Origin: Methylobacterium sp. E-066
Lineage (GTDB): Bacteria > Pseudomonadota > Alphaproteobacteria > Rhizobiales > Beijerinckiaceae
Reading direction: 5' to 3'
Assembly (NCBI RefSeq): GCF_022829635.1
Contig: NZ_JAKSYO010000118.1
Coordinates: 1-64,000 of the forward strand
Length of the DNA: 64,000 bases
Part shown: piece after piece, positions 42,392 to 50,976 of the stretch
Layout of the letters: each line of letters starts with the position of its first letter
Numbering within the stretch: position 1 is the stretch's first letter
The notes under the pieces: model-generated
Seen by the model: the letters and a program-made list of their open reading frames with translations, nothing else
Told to the model about the DNA's origin: nothing
Databases searched by the model: none
Position numbers and translations under genes: made by a program

Positions 42392-43654
42392 ATGAGCCAA
42401 GCCGATGCCGCTCCCTGGCCCCCCGAGCGCTCCGCCTGGGGCTCTCCGCCGAGCCCGCATTACGAGCGCCTGGCGGCTCGGTTCCGGCCGATCTTCGCCC
42501 GGATCCGCGAGGGAGCCGTCGCGCGCGAGCGGGAGCGCCGCTTGCCCGAGGAGGCCGTGGGCTGGCTGCGCGCGGCACGGTTCGGCGCCCTGCGGGTGCC
42601 GGAGGCGGAGGGCGGCTTCGGCGCGAGCCTGCCGGACCTGTTCGGCCTCCTCGCCGAGCTGGCGCAGGCCGATTCCAACCTGCCTCAGGCCCTGCGCAAC
42701 CATTTCGGCTTCGCGGAGGACACCGTCAGCGCTCCCCACGATGCGCGCCGGGCACGCTGGATCGAGCGCCTGGCGGCCGGCGACCTGTTCGGGGGCGCCT
42801 GGTCGGAGACCGGGACCGCCGTGGTCGGCACGTTCGAGACCCGCATCCACCGGCGCGGCGACGGCTGGGGACTCACGGGGCGAAAGTACTACACCACCGG
42901 CTCGCTCTTCGCCGACTGGATCGACGTGGTCGGCACCGGCGAGGCCGGGGAGGAGACCTCGGTGGTCGTGTCGGCACGCGCGCCCGGCGTCGCGATCCTC
43001 GACGATTGGGACGGGTTCGGCCAGCGGCTGACTGCGAGCGGCACCGCCACGTTCGCGGACGTGCCCGCCATCGGCGAGCCGCTGCCCACCGAGGTCCGCT
43101 TCGCCTACGGCACGGCGTTCTTCCAGGCGGTGCATCTCGCGACGCTCACCGGGATCGCCCGGGCGGCGGCCGACGAAGTGACCCGGGCGGTGCGCATCCG
43201 GGATCGGACCTATTCCCACGCCGCCGGCGCACGGCCCAGCGCCGACCCGCAGGTGCTCCAGGTGGTCGGCCGGGTGCACGCGCTGGCCTACGCGGCGGGG
43301 GCGATCAACGCCCGGGCGGCGGAGGCGGTGCACCGCGCCTACGAGGCCCGGGTCGGGACCCTGCCAACAGACGAAGCGCAGGCGATCACCATCGCCTCGG
43401 AGATCGAGCTCGCCCAGGCGCAGACCGTGCTGACCGGCCTCGTCCTGGATGCCGGCACGATCCTGTTCGACGCGCTGGGCGCCTCCGCGACGAGCAGCCG
43501 GCACGCCCTGGATCGGCACTGGCGCAACGCCCGCACGATCGCCTCGCACAACCCGCGCATCTTCAAGGATCGGATCGTCGGCGACTTCGCGGTCAACGGC
43601 ACCGAGCCGCCATTCCAGTGGAAGATCGGCCGCGTCCTGCCGGCCGCATCCTGA
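42392..43654 (+). CDS. Acyl-CoA-dehydrogenase-fold flavoprotein, SfnB/DszC-like
   Basis: A 420-residue protein from ATG 42392, 32 bases after livF-like. It shares the DszC/SfnB fold with the protein at 29561: GRKYYTTGSLFADWIDVVGTG and FGQRLTASGTATF in the middle domain, and SRHALDRHWRNARTIASHNPRIFKDRIVG at the C-terminus, where acyl-CoA dehydrogenases have their flavin- and substrate-contact helices. The Glu base of true acyl-CoA dehydrogenases is not evident, consistent with a monooxygenase. It probably needs reduced flavin from elsewhere, and would act with or after the FMN monooxygenase heading this operon. Confidence 0.87.
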   Translation: MSQADAAPWPPERSAWGSPPSPHYERLAARFRPIFARIREGAVARERERRLPEEAVGWLRAARFGALRVPEAEGGFGASLPDLFGLLAELAQADSNLPQALRNHFGFAEDTVSAPHDARRARWIERLAAGDLFGGAWSETGTAVVGTFETRIHRRGDGWGLTGRKYYTTGSLFADWIDVVGTGEAGEETSVVVSARAPGVAILDDWDGFGQRLTASGTATFADVPAIGEPLPTEVRFAYGTAFFQAVHLATLTGIARAAADEVTRAVRIRDRTYSHAAGARPSADPQVLQVVGRVHALAYAAGAINARAAEAVHRAYEARVGTLPTDEAQAITIASEIELAQAQTVLTGLVLDAGTILFDALGASATSSRHALDRHWRNARTIASHNPRIFKDRIVGDFAVNGTEPPFQWKIGRVLPAAS

Positions 43655-43668
43655 TAGCGAGGCAAGCC

Positions 43669-44706
43669 ATGTCCGTGCGTCTCCGTCTCTGCGCCGCCGT
43701 CGCGGCCCTCGGCCTCTCGACCGCCGCCTGGGCGGGCGGCCTCGCCGGTGCCCCGCCACCCTTCGATCACGGCGACGTCACGGTCGCCCTGGTCCGCTAC
43801 CTGTCGGTCGGCGATTTCTACCAGGCCTACGAGGCCGGGGCCCGGGCGCAGGCCAAGGCGCTCGGCATCGATCTGCGGATCTTCCCGGGCAAGCAGGACG
43901 CGGCCCAGGAGCGCGAGCAGGTCGAGCAGGCCGTCGCGCTCGGCGCCAAGGCGATCGTGATCGATCACGGCCTGCCCGAATCGCTCAAGGACGTCGCCCA
44001 GAAGGCGGTCGATGCCGGCATCAAGGTCGTGGCCTTCGACGTGAACCTCGACCATCCGCGGATCCCGCAGGTCGAGCAGAGCGATCGCGCGCTCGCCCAG
44101 AAGGCGCTGGATCAGGTCGTTCAGGAGAACGGGACCAGCTTTCAGGCGGCCTATATCTATGTCGCCGGCTTCGACCCCCTCGATCGCCGCGACGCGGTCT
44201 GGGCCGCCTTCAAGGCCGCCCATCCGGGGGTGATCGAGAAGGCCCGCTTCGGCACCGTCAGCGACGCGACCGCGAGCGTCGTCGCCGATCAGGCCAAGGC
44301 GGCCCTGCGTGCCAATCCGGGCATCACGGTGATTGTTGCGCCGTATGACGAGTTCGCGCGCGGCGCAAAGCTCGCGGTGAACGAATTGAACCTCGCCGAC
44401 CGGGTGAAGATCTATTCGGCCGACGTGTCGACCGCGGATATCGGCGAGATCACCGAGCCCGGCAGCCCCTGGGTCGCCACCGTCGCGACGAATCCGGCGG
44501 TGGTCGGCGCGGTGTCGATCCGCGCCGCGGCGCTCGCCCTCGCCGGCCAGGATCCCGGGCCTCGGATCACCGTCGAGCCGATCCTGCTGACGCAGGGGGC
44601 GCTTCGGGAAGCCGGGGTGAAGACGATCGCGGATCTGAACGCCCGGATCCCGGCATTCGGCCATTCGGAGGCCGCGACCGCCCCCTGGATCCCCAAGCCG
44701 CATTGA
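43669..44706 (+). CDS. Ribose-type ABC transporter substrate-binding protein
   Basis: A 345-residue periplasmic protein from ATG 43669 (GAGG upstream). A Sec signal occupies residues 1-22 (ALGLSTAAWA). The mature part is of the Peripla_BP_4 type: VTVALVRYLSVGDFYQAYEAGARAQAKALGIDL and the DVNLDHPRI region. It is the last gene of the plus-strand operon and convergent with the ATPase and permease of the same transporter type at 44822-47360, which is very likely its own importer. Confidence 0.88.
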   Translation: MSVRLRLCAAVAALGLSTAAWAGGLAGAPPPFDHGDVTVALVRYLSVGDFYQAYEAGARAQAKALGIDLRIFPGKQDAAQEREQVEQAVALGAKAIVIDHGLPESLKDVAQKAVDAGIKVVAFDVNLDHPRIPQVEQSDRALAQKALDQVVQENGTSFQAAYIYVAGFDPLDRRDAVWAAFKAAHPGVIEKARFGTVSDATASVVADQAKAALRANPGITVIVAPYDEFARGAKLAVNELNLADRVKIYSADVSTADIGEITEPGSPWVATVATNPAVVGAVSIRAAALALAGQDPGPRITVEPILLTQGALREAGVKTIADLNARIPAFGHSEAATAPWIPKPH

Positions 44707-44787
44707 TCGCCCGCCGCGATCCGCGCATCGTCCTGGATCTCGGAACCCGGGCGATGCGCGCGATCTTCGGTTTTGCATCATCGTTTT

Positions 44788-44812
44788 CCGAAAGCCGGAA
44801 ACCACCTTTCGG
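44788..44812. terminator. Hairpin between convergent transporter genes
   Basis: CCGAAAG (44788-44794) pairs perfectly with CTTTCGG (44806-44812) across 11 bases, inside the 115-base gap between the plus-strand binding-protein gene and the minus-strand permease gene. A TTTT run lies just to the left, so it could terminate leftward transcription. Confidence 0.4.
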
Positions 44813-44821
44813 GATGAGGCT

Positions 44822-45835
44822 CTAGGCCCGCTTCGGCGCAAGGCCGTAGGTGACAGTCAGGGCGCCGATCAGCACGGCGCCCTTGACGAAGTCCTGGAGG
44901 TAATAGGGGGCGTTCAGCATCGTCAGGCCGTTGAGCAGGACGCCCACGAACACGGCGCCCACGACCGTGCCGAGGATGTTCGGCCGGTTGGCGCCGAGCA
45001 CGGCGTAGCCGATCAGCGCGGCCGCGATGGCATCCAGCATCAGCCCGTTGCCGGCCGAAACGTCGCCCCGGCCGATCCGGGCGGCCATCAGGATGCCGCC
45101 GATGGACGCCACCGTGGAGGAGATGACGTAGGCGCAAACCCGGTAGGCCCGCGTCGGCGCACCGGCGAGCCGCGCCGCCAGTTCGTTGCCGCCGACCGCG
45201 TGGAACACCCGGCCGAAGCGGGTGAGATCCATCACGAACCAGAGCGCGGCGGCCACGACCGCGAGCACCACCACCGGGACCGGCAGGATGTCGCAGAATC
45301 GATGCCGGCCGAGGGCGAGGAACGTGTCGGTGAAGGCGCCGTCCGCCACGGACCCGTCGAGCAGGGTCATGCCCCGGGCGATCGAGCGGCCCCCGGTCGG
45401 GATCAGCTGGAGGCCGGCCAGGAGGAAGAGCATCCCGAGGGTCGCGAGGAGATCGGGGATGCCGAGCCGCACGATCAGGAGCGCGTTGCCGAGGCCGACC
45501 AACACGCCGATTCCCAGGCAGAGCAGGATGGTGCTGCCGGTCGAGCCGTCGAGCACGATCAGGCTGTAGGCGGCGGCCATCTGCACGAAGGCGGCGAGCC
45601 CGCCGACCGAGAGATCGAACCCGCCGGCGATCATCGTGACCGTCACGCCGACCCCGAGCAGCGCCACGATGGCGACGGCCTGCAGGATGCTGAACAGGTT
45701 GTTGACGCGCAGGAAGGCGGGCTGCGCGACCGCGAAGACCACCACCAGTCCGACAAGCAGGATCAGGAGCCCGTAATCGATCGCGAGGCAACGCAGGGAC
45801 AAGGCCCCCTTCGGAGCGCGGGCGGGCGACAACAT
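44822..45835 (-). CDS. Ribose-type ABC transporter permease
   Basis: A 337-residue RbsC-like permease starting at ATG 45835 (MLSPARAPKGALSL). About nine helices; the family motif reads GVTVTMIAGGFDLSVGGLAAFVQ, and TLGMLFLLAGLQLIPTGG follows. It lies 10 bases after the ATPase gene on the minus strand. Only one permease accompanies it, so it would form a homodimer, unlike the two-permease system at 33-36 kb. Confidence 0.92.
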   Translation of the reverse strand: MLSPARAPKGALSLRCLAIDYGLLILLVGLVVVFAVAQPAFLRVNNLFSILQAVAIVALLGVGVTVTMIAGGFDLSVGGLAAFVQMAAAYSLIVLDGSTGSTILLCLGIGVLVGLGNALLIVRLGIPDLLATLGMLFLLAGLQLIPTGGRSIARGMTLLDGSVADGAFTDTFLALGRHRFCDILPVPVVVLAVVAAALWFVMDLTRFGRVFHAVGGNELAARLAGAPTRAYRVCAYVISSTVASIGGILMAARIGRGDVSAGNGLMLDAIAAALIGYAVLGANRPNILGTVVGAVFVGVLLNGLTMLNAPYYLQDFVKGAVLIGALTVTYGLAPKRA

Positions 45836-45845
45836 GACGGGGACT

Positions 45846-47360
45846 CTACGAAACGGCGGGGTGAGGCGAAGGGGCGCCTGAAGCCAGCAGCGCGCTGATC
45901 CGGGCAAGGTCGGCGGCGTCCCCGACCACGGCGCGATCGGCCATGACCACGACCCGGTCGCCGACCTCCAGCGCCTCTTCGAGGTCGTTGACGAAGACGA
46001 TCGTGGCGCGGTCCCGCGACTGGACCCGGATCGCCCGGATGATGTCGTCCCGGGCGCCGACATCGACGCCCTGGAACGGCTCGTCGAGCAGCAGCAGCCG
46101 CGCCGGCTCGGCGTGCCAGCGGGCGAGGACGACCTTCTGCTGGTTGCCGCCCGAGAGGGCGGCGGGCGGGTCCTCGGGGCCGCGCGCCTTGATGCCGAAT
46201 TCGGCGATGAGCCGGCGCGCCGCGCGCGTCTCGGCCGTCCGCGCGACGAGGCCCGCCCGGCCCCAGCGGTCGAGGAAGGGGAAGCCGATCGTGCCGGCGA
46301 TCTGCGCGAAGGGCACGGTGCCGGGGAAGAAGGTGGTGCGCCAGCGGTCCTCGCCGGCCATGAACACGCCGTTGCGGACCGAGGCCCCGGCCGAGCGCGG
46401 CCGCCAGCGCTGGCCGTCGAGTTCCATGTGCCCGGCCGCGAGCGGCCAGAGCCCGAAGATGGCACCGGCGAGGGTGGACTTTCCGGCGCCCACCGGCCCG
46501 GTCACCGCGACGACCTCGCCCGCATGTGCGACGAGATCGAAGGCCGCAGCGGCCGGGGCGAGGCGCGCCTGCGACAGCCGCAGGATCGGCGCGCCGCCCG
46601 GCACCGGATCGCGCGGCGCCGCGCGCCCGACCGCGTGGCCCACCATCGCCCGGATCGCGGCGCCGAGATCCAGCGGCCGGCGGAACTCGCCCGAGACCCG
46701 GCCGTCGCGCAGCACCACGATCCGGTCGGCGATGCGGCGCAGATCACCGGTCTTGTGCGAGATGTAGAGCAGCCCGACGCCCCGGTCCCTGAGCCGGTCG
46801 AGGACCGCGAACAGGCGATCGGATTCCGGGGCCGAGAGGCTGGCTGTCGGCTCGTCGAGGATCAGCACGGCCGGGTCGTGCGCGACGGCGCGCGCGATGG
46901 CGACGAGCTGGCGCTCGGCAATCGAGAGCGCGTCGAGGGTCCGGGACAGGTCCAGCTCGAGGCCGATGCCGGCCGCGATCGCCGCGGCGGCGCGCAAGCT
47001 CCGCCGGCCGCCGACCAGGAGCGGGCCCCGCCCCGTGCAGGCGCGGTCGAGCAGCAGGTTGTCGGCGACCGAGAGAGTCGGGACGCCGACATCGGCAATC
47101 GATTGATGCACGGCGATGATCCCGTGCTCTCGCGCCTGCCGCGGCGAGGCGAACGCGATCGTCTTCCCGCCGATGGTGATTGACCCGGCATCGGCACCGT
47201 GGACGCCGCACAGGATCTTCACCAAGGTCGACTTGCCGGCCCCATTGGCGCCCATCAGGGCGACCACCTCGCCGGCCTGAAGCTCGAACGACACATCGGT
47301 GAGCGCCCGGGTCGATCCGAAGCACTTCGTGAGCCCCTCCGCCGCGAGCACCACCGGCAA
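45846..47360 (-). CDS. Ribose-type ABC transporter ATP-binding protein (two domains)
   Basis: A tandem ABC protein of about 504 residues. I prefer TTG 47360, with GGGAG eight bases upstream; TTG 47375 is in frame but would put the ribosome site inside the gene. N-domain: GANGAGKST, LSIAERQLVAIAR, ILDEPTASL. C-domain: GPVGAGKST, LSGGNQQKVVLAR, LLLDEPFQGVD; unlike many RbsA homologues the second Walker A is canonical. A housekeeping-like promoter lies just upstream. The partner permease follows, and the likely binding protein converges from the other strand. Confidence 0.92.
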   Translation of the reverse strand: MPVVLAAEGLTKCFGSTRALTDVSFELQAGEVVALMGANGAGKSTLVKILCGVHGADAGSITIGGKTIAFASPRQAREHGIIAVHQSIADVGVPTLSVADNLLLDRACTGRGPLLVGGRRSLRAAAAIAAGIGLELDLSRTLDALSIAERQLVAIARAVAHDPAVLILDEPTASLSAPESDRLFAVLDRLRDRGVGLLYISHKTGDLRRIADRIVVLRDGRVSGEFRRPLDLGAAIRAMVGHAVGRAAPRDPVPGGAPILRLSQARLAPAAAAFDLVAHAGEVVAVTGPVGAGKSTLAGAIFGLWPLAAGHMELDGQRWRPRSAGASVRNGVFMAGEDRWRTTFFPGTVPFAQIAGTIGFPFLDRWGRAGLVARTAETRAARRLIAEFGIKARGPEDPPAALSGGNQQKVVLARWHAEPARLLLLDEPFQGVDVGARDDIIRAIRVQSRDRATIVFVNDLEEALEVGDRVVVMADRAVVGDAADLARISALLASGAPSPHPAVS

Positions 47361-47396
47361 ATTTGTCGCTCCCAAGCAATTGCCGACAGACTTTAT

Positions 47397-47426
47397 ATAA
47401 CACTATCGGAGATCAGCGTATGTCAA
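47397..47426 (-). promoter_or_regulatory. Promoter for the ATPase-permease pair
   Basis: Minus-strand TTGACA (47426-47421), 18 bases, TGTTAT (47402-47397). This is a perfect -35 and a four-of-six -10, in an A/T-rich patch, starting transcription roughly 15-35 bases before the gene. It is the clearest sigma-70-type promoter in the island. Confidence 0.55.
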
Positions 47427-47733
47427 GTGCTTTGAGCGCAGGCTTGAAGCAAAAAACAGATCGCTGCTGCTCATGCTTTATGATCTGAGCAAATCGATCG
47501 GCTATTCTATTTCACCTTCTGGTCAAAAGCATTGCCACCATCACGATTTCACCCGCTTTCGGCTGAAGGCGTTGCCGACTTGTTTCGGCGCGACCGATGA
47601 CTTCGGTGAGATGCGCTGGCTGGACCGTCCGCTCCCGAAGGGGCTGCTTTCGAGGGTGTACCGCAGCACCGTTTGCGCCCGCGAGGATGACGACGGAGCC
47701 GCCGTACCGGTCCACACTTCGGCGGCGCGCGCT
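47427..47733. other. Gene-free stretch
   Basis: About 300 bases between the ATPase promoter and the end of the M48 peptidase gene. The left third is A/T-rich. Open frames on both strands lack ribosome sites and codon bias. I see no remnant or repeat. Confidence 0.4.
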
Positions 47734-48822
47734 CTACCGCGATGCGGGGGCCGCGCAGATCGCCTTGAGCGCATCCCAGGACGGCGCGTCGAGGAGCGGC
47801 CGACGCCCCGCGAGCGGTTGCGGAGCGGCGGCCGCGAGCGCCCGGATGGCAGCCGCCCGCTCCCGCGTGAAGGGATGGCTGCGCATGAAGGCGAGGTCCT
47901 CGCCGGTATCGGCGGCGATCCGCTCCAGAAGGATCGCGAGGGCGGTCGCATCGCCCCCGGCGTGGGTCATGGCGGCGACAGAATAGGCGTCGGCGGCTCG
48001 TTCGGCCTCGCGGCTGTAGCCGGCGGAGAGCGCGTTCTCTCCCAGCGCGACGATCACGGCCGAGCCGGCCAGGTCACCGACGAGGTAGCCGAGCAGGTAG
48101 GCGATGCCGGAACTCCGGATCAGCGCCCGGGTCGGGTCCCGGGCCGCCACGTGTCCGAATTCGTGGGCGAGCACACCGGCAAACTCGTCCGGAGACCGCG
48201 CCTGCGCGATCAGGTCCGACAGGACGATCACCCGGGCACCGGGCAGGGTCAGGGCATTGGCCGTGGTCGAGCGGCGCACGCTCACGCGCGGGCCGGACGG
48301 CAGTCCCGCACCGAGCTTGCTCACCAGCCGGTCCAGGGCAGCCTGCCCCTCCGGGGCGGAGCAGGCCGGCGGGTGGCCGAGCAGATACCCGATCTGCTTC
48401 TCGGTCGCGGCACCGAGGCGGTCCTCCACCGCCGCGGGCACCAGCGGTGCCAAGGCGTCGGCCAGGACCGGCACGCCGAAGGCCGCGAGCCCGAGGAGCG
48501 CGATCCCGGCCGCCATCGACCAGAGCGCCACCGTCAGGGTGCGGCCCTCCGCGGCCGGGCCGGCATGCAGGTCCGGACAGAGCGCTTCGAGGGCGGCGGC
48601 CAGGGCCTCGTCCGAGAATTCGACCCGCTCCGGCGTATCCGCCGGCCCGACCCGCATCAGGGGCGGTCGCGCGTCCTCGGCCCGCAGGTCGAGGCCGTTC
48701 CAGTCCCGGCGGAGATCCGGGCCCGACACTTCAAAGCGTCCGGCTTCGAGGCGCAGGGAGACCGGGACGGGCCGTGCGGTGCGGCCGTCGAAGTAGCGGC
48801 CCGCGCCGGTGAGTGCCGTCAC
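47734..48822 (-). CDS. M48-family metallopeptidase
   Basis: A 362-residue membrane-linked zinc protease. I start at GTG 48822, preceded by GAGGG that overlaps the stop of the upstream gene. A hydrophobic helix pair lies near residues 95-135 (SMAAGIALLGLAAFGVPVLAD). The catalytic motif HEFGHVAARDP is near residue 222, and the third zinc ligand is in REAERAADAYSV. The protein belongs to the M48 group found next to YjgN proteins. It is probably co-translated with the upstream DUF898 gene; its target is unknown. Confidence 0.9.
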   Translation of the reverse strand: MTALTGAGRYFDGRTARPVPVSLRLEAGRFEVSGPDLRRDWNGLDLRAEDARPPLMRVGPADTPERVEFSDEALAAALEALCPDLHAGPAAEGRTLTVALWSMAAGIALLGLAAFGVPVLADALAPLVPAAVEDRLGAATEKQIGYLLGHPPACSAPEGQAALDRLVSKLGAGLPSGPRVSVRRSTTANALTLPGARVIVLSDLIAQARSPDEFAGVLAHEFGHVAARDPTRALIRSSGIAYLLGYLVGDLAGSAVIVALGENALSAGYSREAERAADAYSVAAMTHAGGDATALAILLERIAADTGEDLAFMRSHPFTRERAAAIRALAAAAPQPLAGRRPLLDAPSWDALKAICAAPASR

Positions 48823-48832
48823 ATCCGGTCCC

Positions 48833-50053
48833 TCAGAACCCGATATCGAGGACGCCGCCCACGTCGAGGGCGTCGGCCATGCCCTCGCCCAGGCTGCTGC
48901 TGGGGCCGCGGGCGGAAGCGACGATCGCTCCCAGGGCGGCCGCATCCGAGATCCGCGTGGTCTCGGCGACAGCGCGCCAGAGGCCGGCCTTCAACACGCG
49001 GACGTAGAGGACGACCGAGGATACGAGGTACCAGCCATAGAGGGCCACGACGATGATCGCACCGATCGCAAACCGGACGCTCTGCGCGACCGCGTCGCCG
49101 GACACCATCATGATCACCACGACGATGGCCGCCGCGACGGTGATCAGGATGCCGAGCTTCAGACACTGGACGAGATAGGCCAGGTGCGGGCGGTAGAGGT
49201 CCCACGCTTTCATCTGCGAGACGAGACGGACCCCGTCCAGCCGGATGGCGCTCAGAAAGGCTCGGGTCTCGCGGGCGCGGTAGAATGGATACAGCGCCGG
49301 AACGGGAAGGATCACCAGGATAGACAGGATGGGCAGCACAACCTCACCGAGGCGGCTGCCTCTGGCGTGAATACCCAGCGTCGCCAGGATCATCAGTGCA
49401 ACGACCGTTCCGACGACCGCGGCCCATATCAGCAGCCAGCTCGGCAGCACAGCCAAACCGCGTGCCCGGGATTCCATCCGGCTCGTACCCACCAGGGTAT
49501 GGCGAATGCGGTAGCGTTCGAGGGCCGCGCGCATGAACGGGAAGGCAAGACCGAGGGTCGCCAGGACGACGATCCACCAGCCCGCGGCCAAAGCGGCGTA
49601 GGCCAGGCCCGAACCGTCCTGGCCAAGCCGGATGCCGCGCCACAGGGTCCGCGAGGCTCGGTAGCGCCGCCCGCGATAGAGGGCGAATTGTCCGAGGACG
49701 AACAGCACAACCACGCTGACGACGCCCGCGAAGATTGGGAACGCGGGCGAGAGCAGCGATACCGCGAACAGGCCGACATAGATCGGCACCAGAAGCACGA
49801 TCGCCACGAGGAATCCGAGAAACAGATCCTCGCCGCGGCCGGTATAGGCGGCGGGCGAGCCGTCCACGAGGGTGCGGCTCCAGAAGAACCGCCGCAGGTT
49901 GGTCACGTACCAGAACCGATAGATGCCGGAGGTGACCAGCGACAGCAAAAACCCCTTCACGACGATCCCGGTCAGCCCGGCGAGGGACCTGTCGAAGGCG
50001 ATCTCCCCGCCACGCTCGGGCCTCTCAGCCGAAACCGTGTTCCGAACGTCCAT
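48833..50053 (-). CDS. YjgN-family (DUF898) membrane protein
   Basis: A 406-residue multi-pass inner-membrane protein with about ten helices. The YjgN/DUF898 pattern is visible: SLVTSGIYRFWYVTNLRRFFWSRTLVDG near the N-terminus, RYRASRTLWRGIRLGQDG, and a repeat of the same layout in the second half. The function of the family is unknown. It is followed after nine bases by an M48 peptidase gene, a pairing seen widely in proteobacteria. Confidence 0.9.
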   Translation of the reverse strand: MDVRNTVSAERPERGGEIAFDRSLAGLTGIVVKGFLLSLVTSGIYRFWYVTNLRRFFWSRTLVDGSPAAYTGRGEDLFLGFLVAIVLLVPIYVGLFAVSLLSPAFPIFAGVVSVVVLFVLGQFALYRGRRYRASRTLWRGIRLGQDGSGLAYAALAAGWWIVVLATLGLAFPFMRAALERYRIRHTLVGTSRMESRARGLAVLPSWLLIWAAVVGTVVALMILATLGIHARGSRLGEVVLPILSILVILPVPALYPFYRARETRAFLSAIRLDGVRLVSQMKAWDLYRPHLAYLVQCLKLGILITVAAAIVVVIMMVSGDAVAQSVRFAIGAIIVVALYGWYLVSSVVLYVRVLKAGLWRAVAETTRISDAAALGAIVASARGPSSSLGEGMADALDVGGVLDIGF

Positions 50054-50234
50054 CCCGCGCCCCCCGGCGGGCCGCCGATTCGCGGCCCTACGGAAGCGTT
50101 GCGCATTGCGCGGTGACGTTCAAGCAACGCCCGGCCCTCGCCAAGCAGTCGCGCCGGGCCCGTCAGGTCGATCCGGCGACGACCGACAGTTGCGGTCCGT
50201 CAAACCCCGCCGGACGACCCGTCTTCGAGGCGGC

Positions 50235-50669
50235 TCAGCGCAGCAGCGCGGACTTGTCCACGTGCAGCGCCGCGCCGATCTCGTCGAGCGCCTTGTGCTC
50301 GACTTCGCTGATGCCGCCGAAATCGGCCACGTCGGCGCCGATCAGAAAGACGTCCTGGCGCTGGTCGATCGGCCGCTCGGCGATGGCGCCCACGAGGCGC
50401 AGGTTCTCCAGGCGGCCGGCCCGGGTTTTGGCCCGGGCGATGGCCTCGTAGAGTTCCTGCTCGACGCGCAGCGTGTCGTAGGATTTCTCCAGGATCGGGT
50501 TGGCGCGAATGCCGCTGATCGCCGATTCGATCTCCTCCTCGGCCACGTCGCCATCGGCCACGATGACGTTGGCCGCGGCCGAGACCGCCGCCTGAAGGAA
50601 GACGGCATCGCCCGCATACGACATGATCGTGCGGCCGAACCGAAGGATGGCGTCCTGGAAAATGCTCAT
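50235..50669 (-). CDS. TerB-like (tellurite resistance) family protein
   Basis: A 144-residue cytosolic protein from ATG 50669 with GGAGG six bases upstream. The helical TerB fold is suggested by AAVSAAANVIVADGDVAEEEIESAISGI near residue 35, which places acidic residues for metal binding in a DGDVAEEE loop, and by a second acidic helix pair near the C-terminus. TerB proteins belong to chemical-stress Ter systems; no other ter genes are here, so the role is unclear. Confidence 0.8.
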   Translation of the reverse strand: MSIFQDAILRFGRTIMSYAGDAVFLQAAVSAAANVIVADGDVAEEEIESAISGIRANPILEKSYDTLRVEQELYEAIARAKTRAGRLENLRLVGAIAERPIDQRQDVFLIGADVADFGGISEVEHKALDEIGAALHVDKSALLR

Positions 50670-50836
50670 GCCGACCTCCCGTGCGGTGGGAGATGGCGGA
50701 TATTGTGGCGGCCGAGTCAAGATCCGGCCGCGCTTGCGCCGGGGACTGACATTTCGCGCTCACTTTATGGTTTCGCGGGCGAGCGGGGCGCAGGCGGCTC
50801 GTCCCGTTTCCGGTTTGAGGCGCGCACCCGCCTTTG

Positions 50837-50930
50837 CCGTCATTGCGAGCGCAGCGAAGCAACCCAGCGCAGCGCGCGATCCCCGAAGGTAGCGCTTCCC
50901 TCGGTTGCTTCGCTGCGCTCGCAATGACGG
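50837..50930. repeat. Perfect 28-base inverted repeat element
   Basis: Arms at 50837-50864 and 50903-50930 are exactly complementary (the left one contains CATTGCGAGCGCAGCGAAGC) around a 38-base centre. Elements with these ends occur in many Bradyrhizobium and Methylobacterium intergenic regions. It lies between the TerB-like gene and the YbdD gene. Confidence 0.85.
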
Positions 50931-50976
50931 TGCGGGACCACAGGCCCCGCACCGTTTGACGCCGGCGTCTCTCCCC

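Noticed and set aside
47473..49056. A 527-codon plus-strand frame opposite the M48 peptidase
   Set aside because: The minus strand has the HEFGH metalloprotease; this frame is its shadow extended into gene-free DNA.
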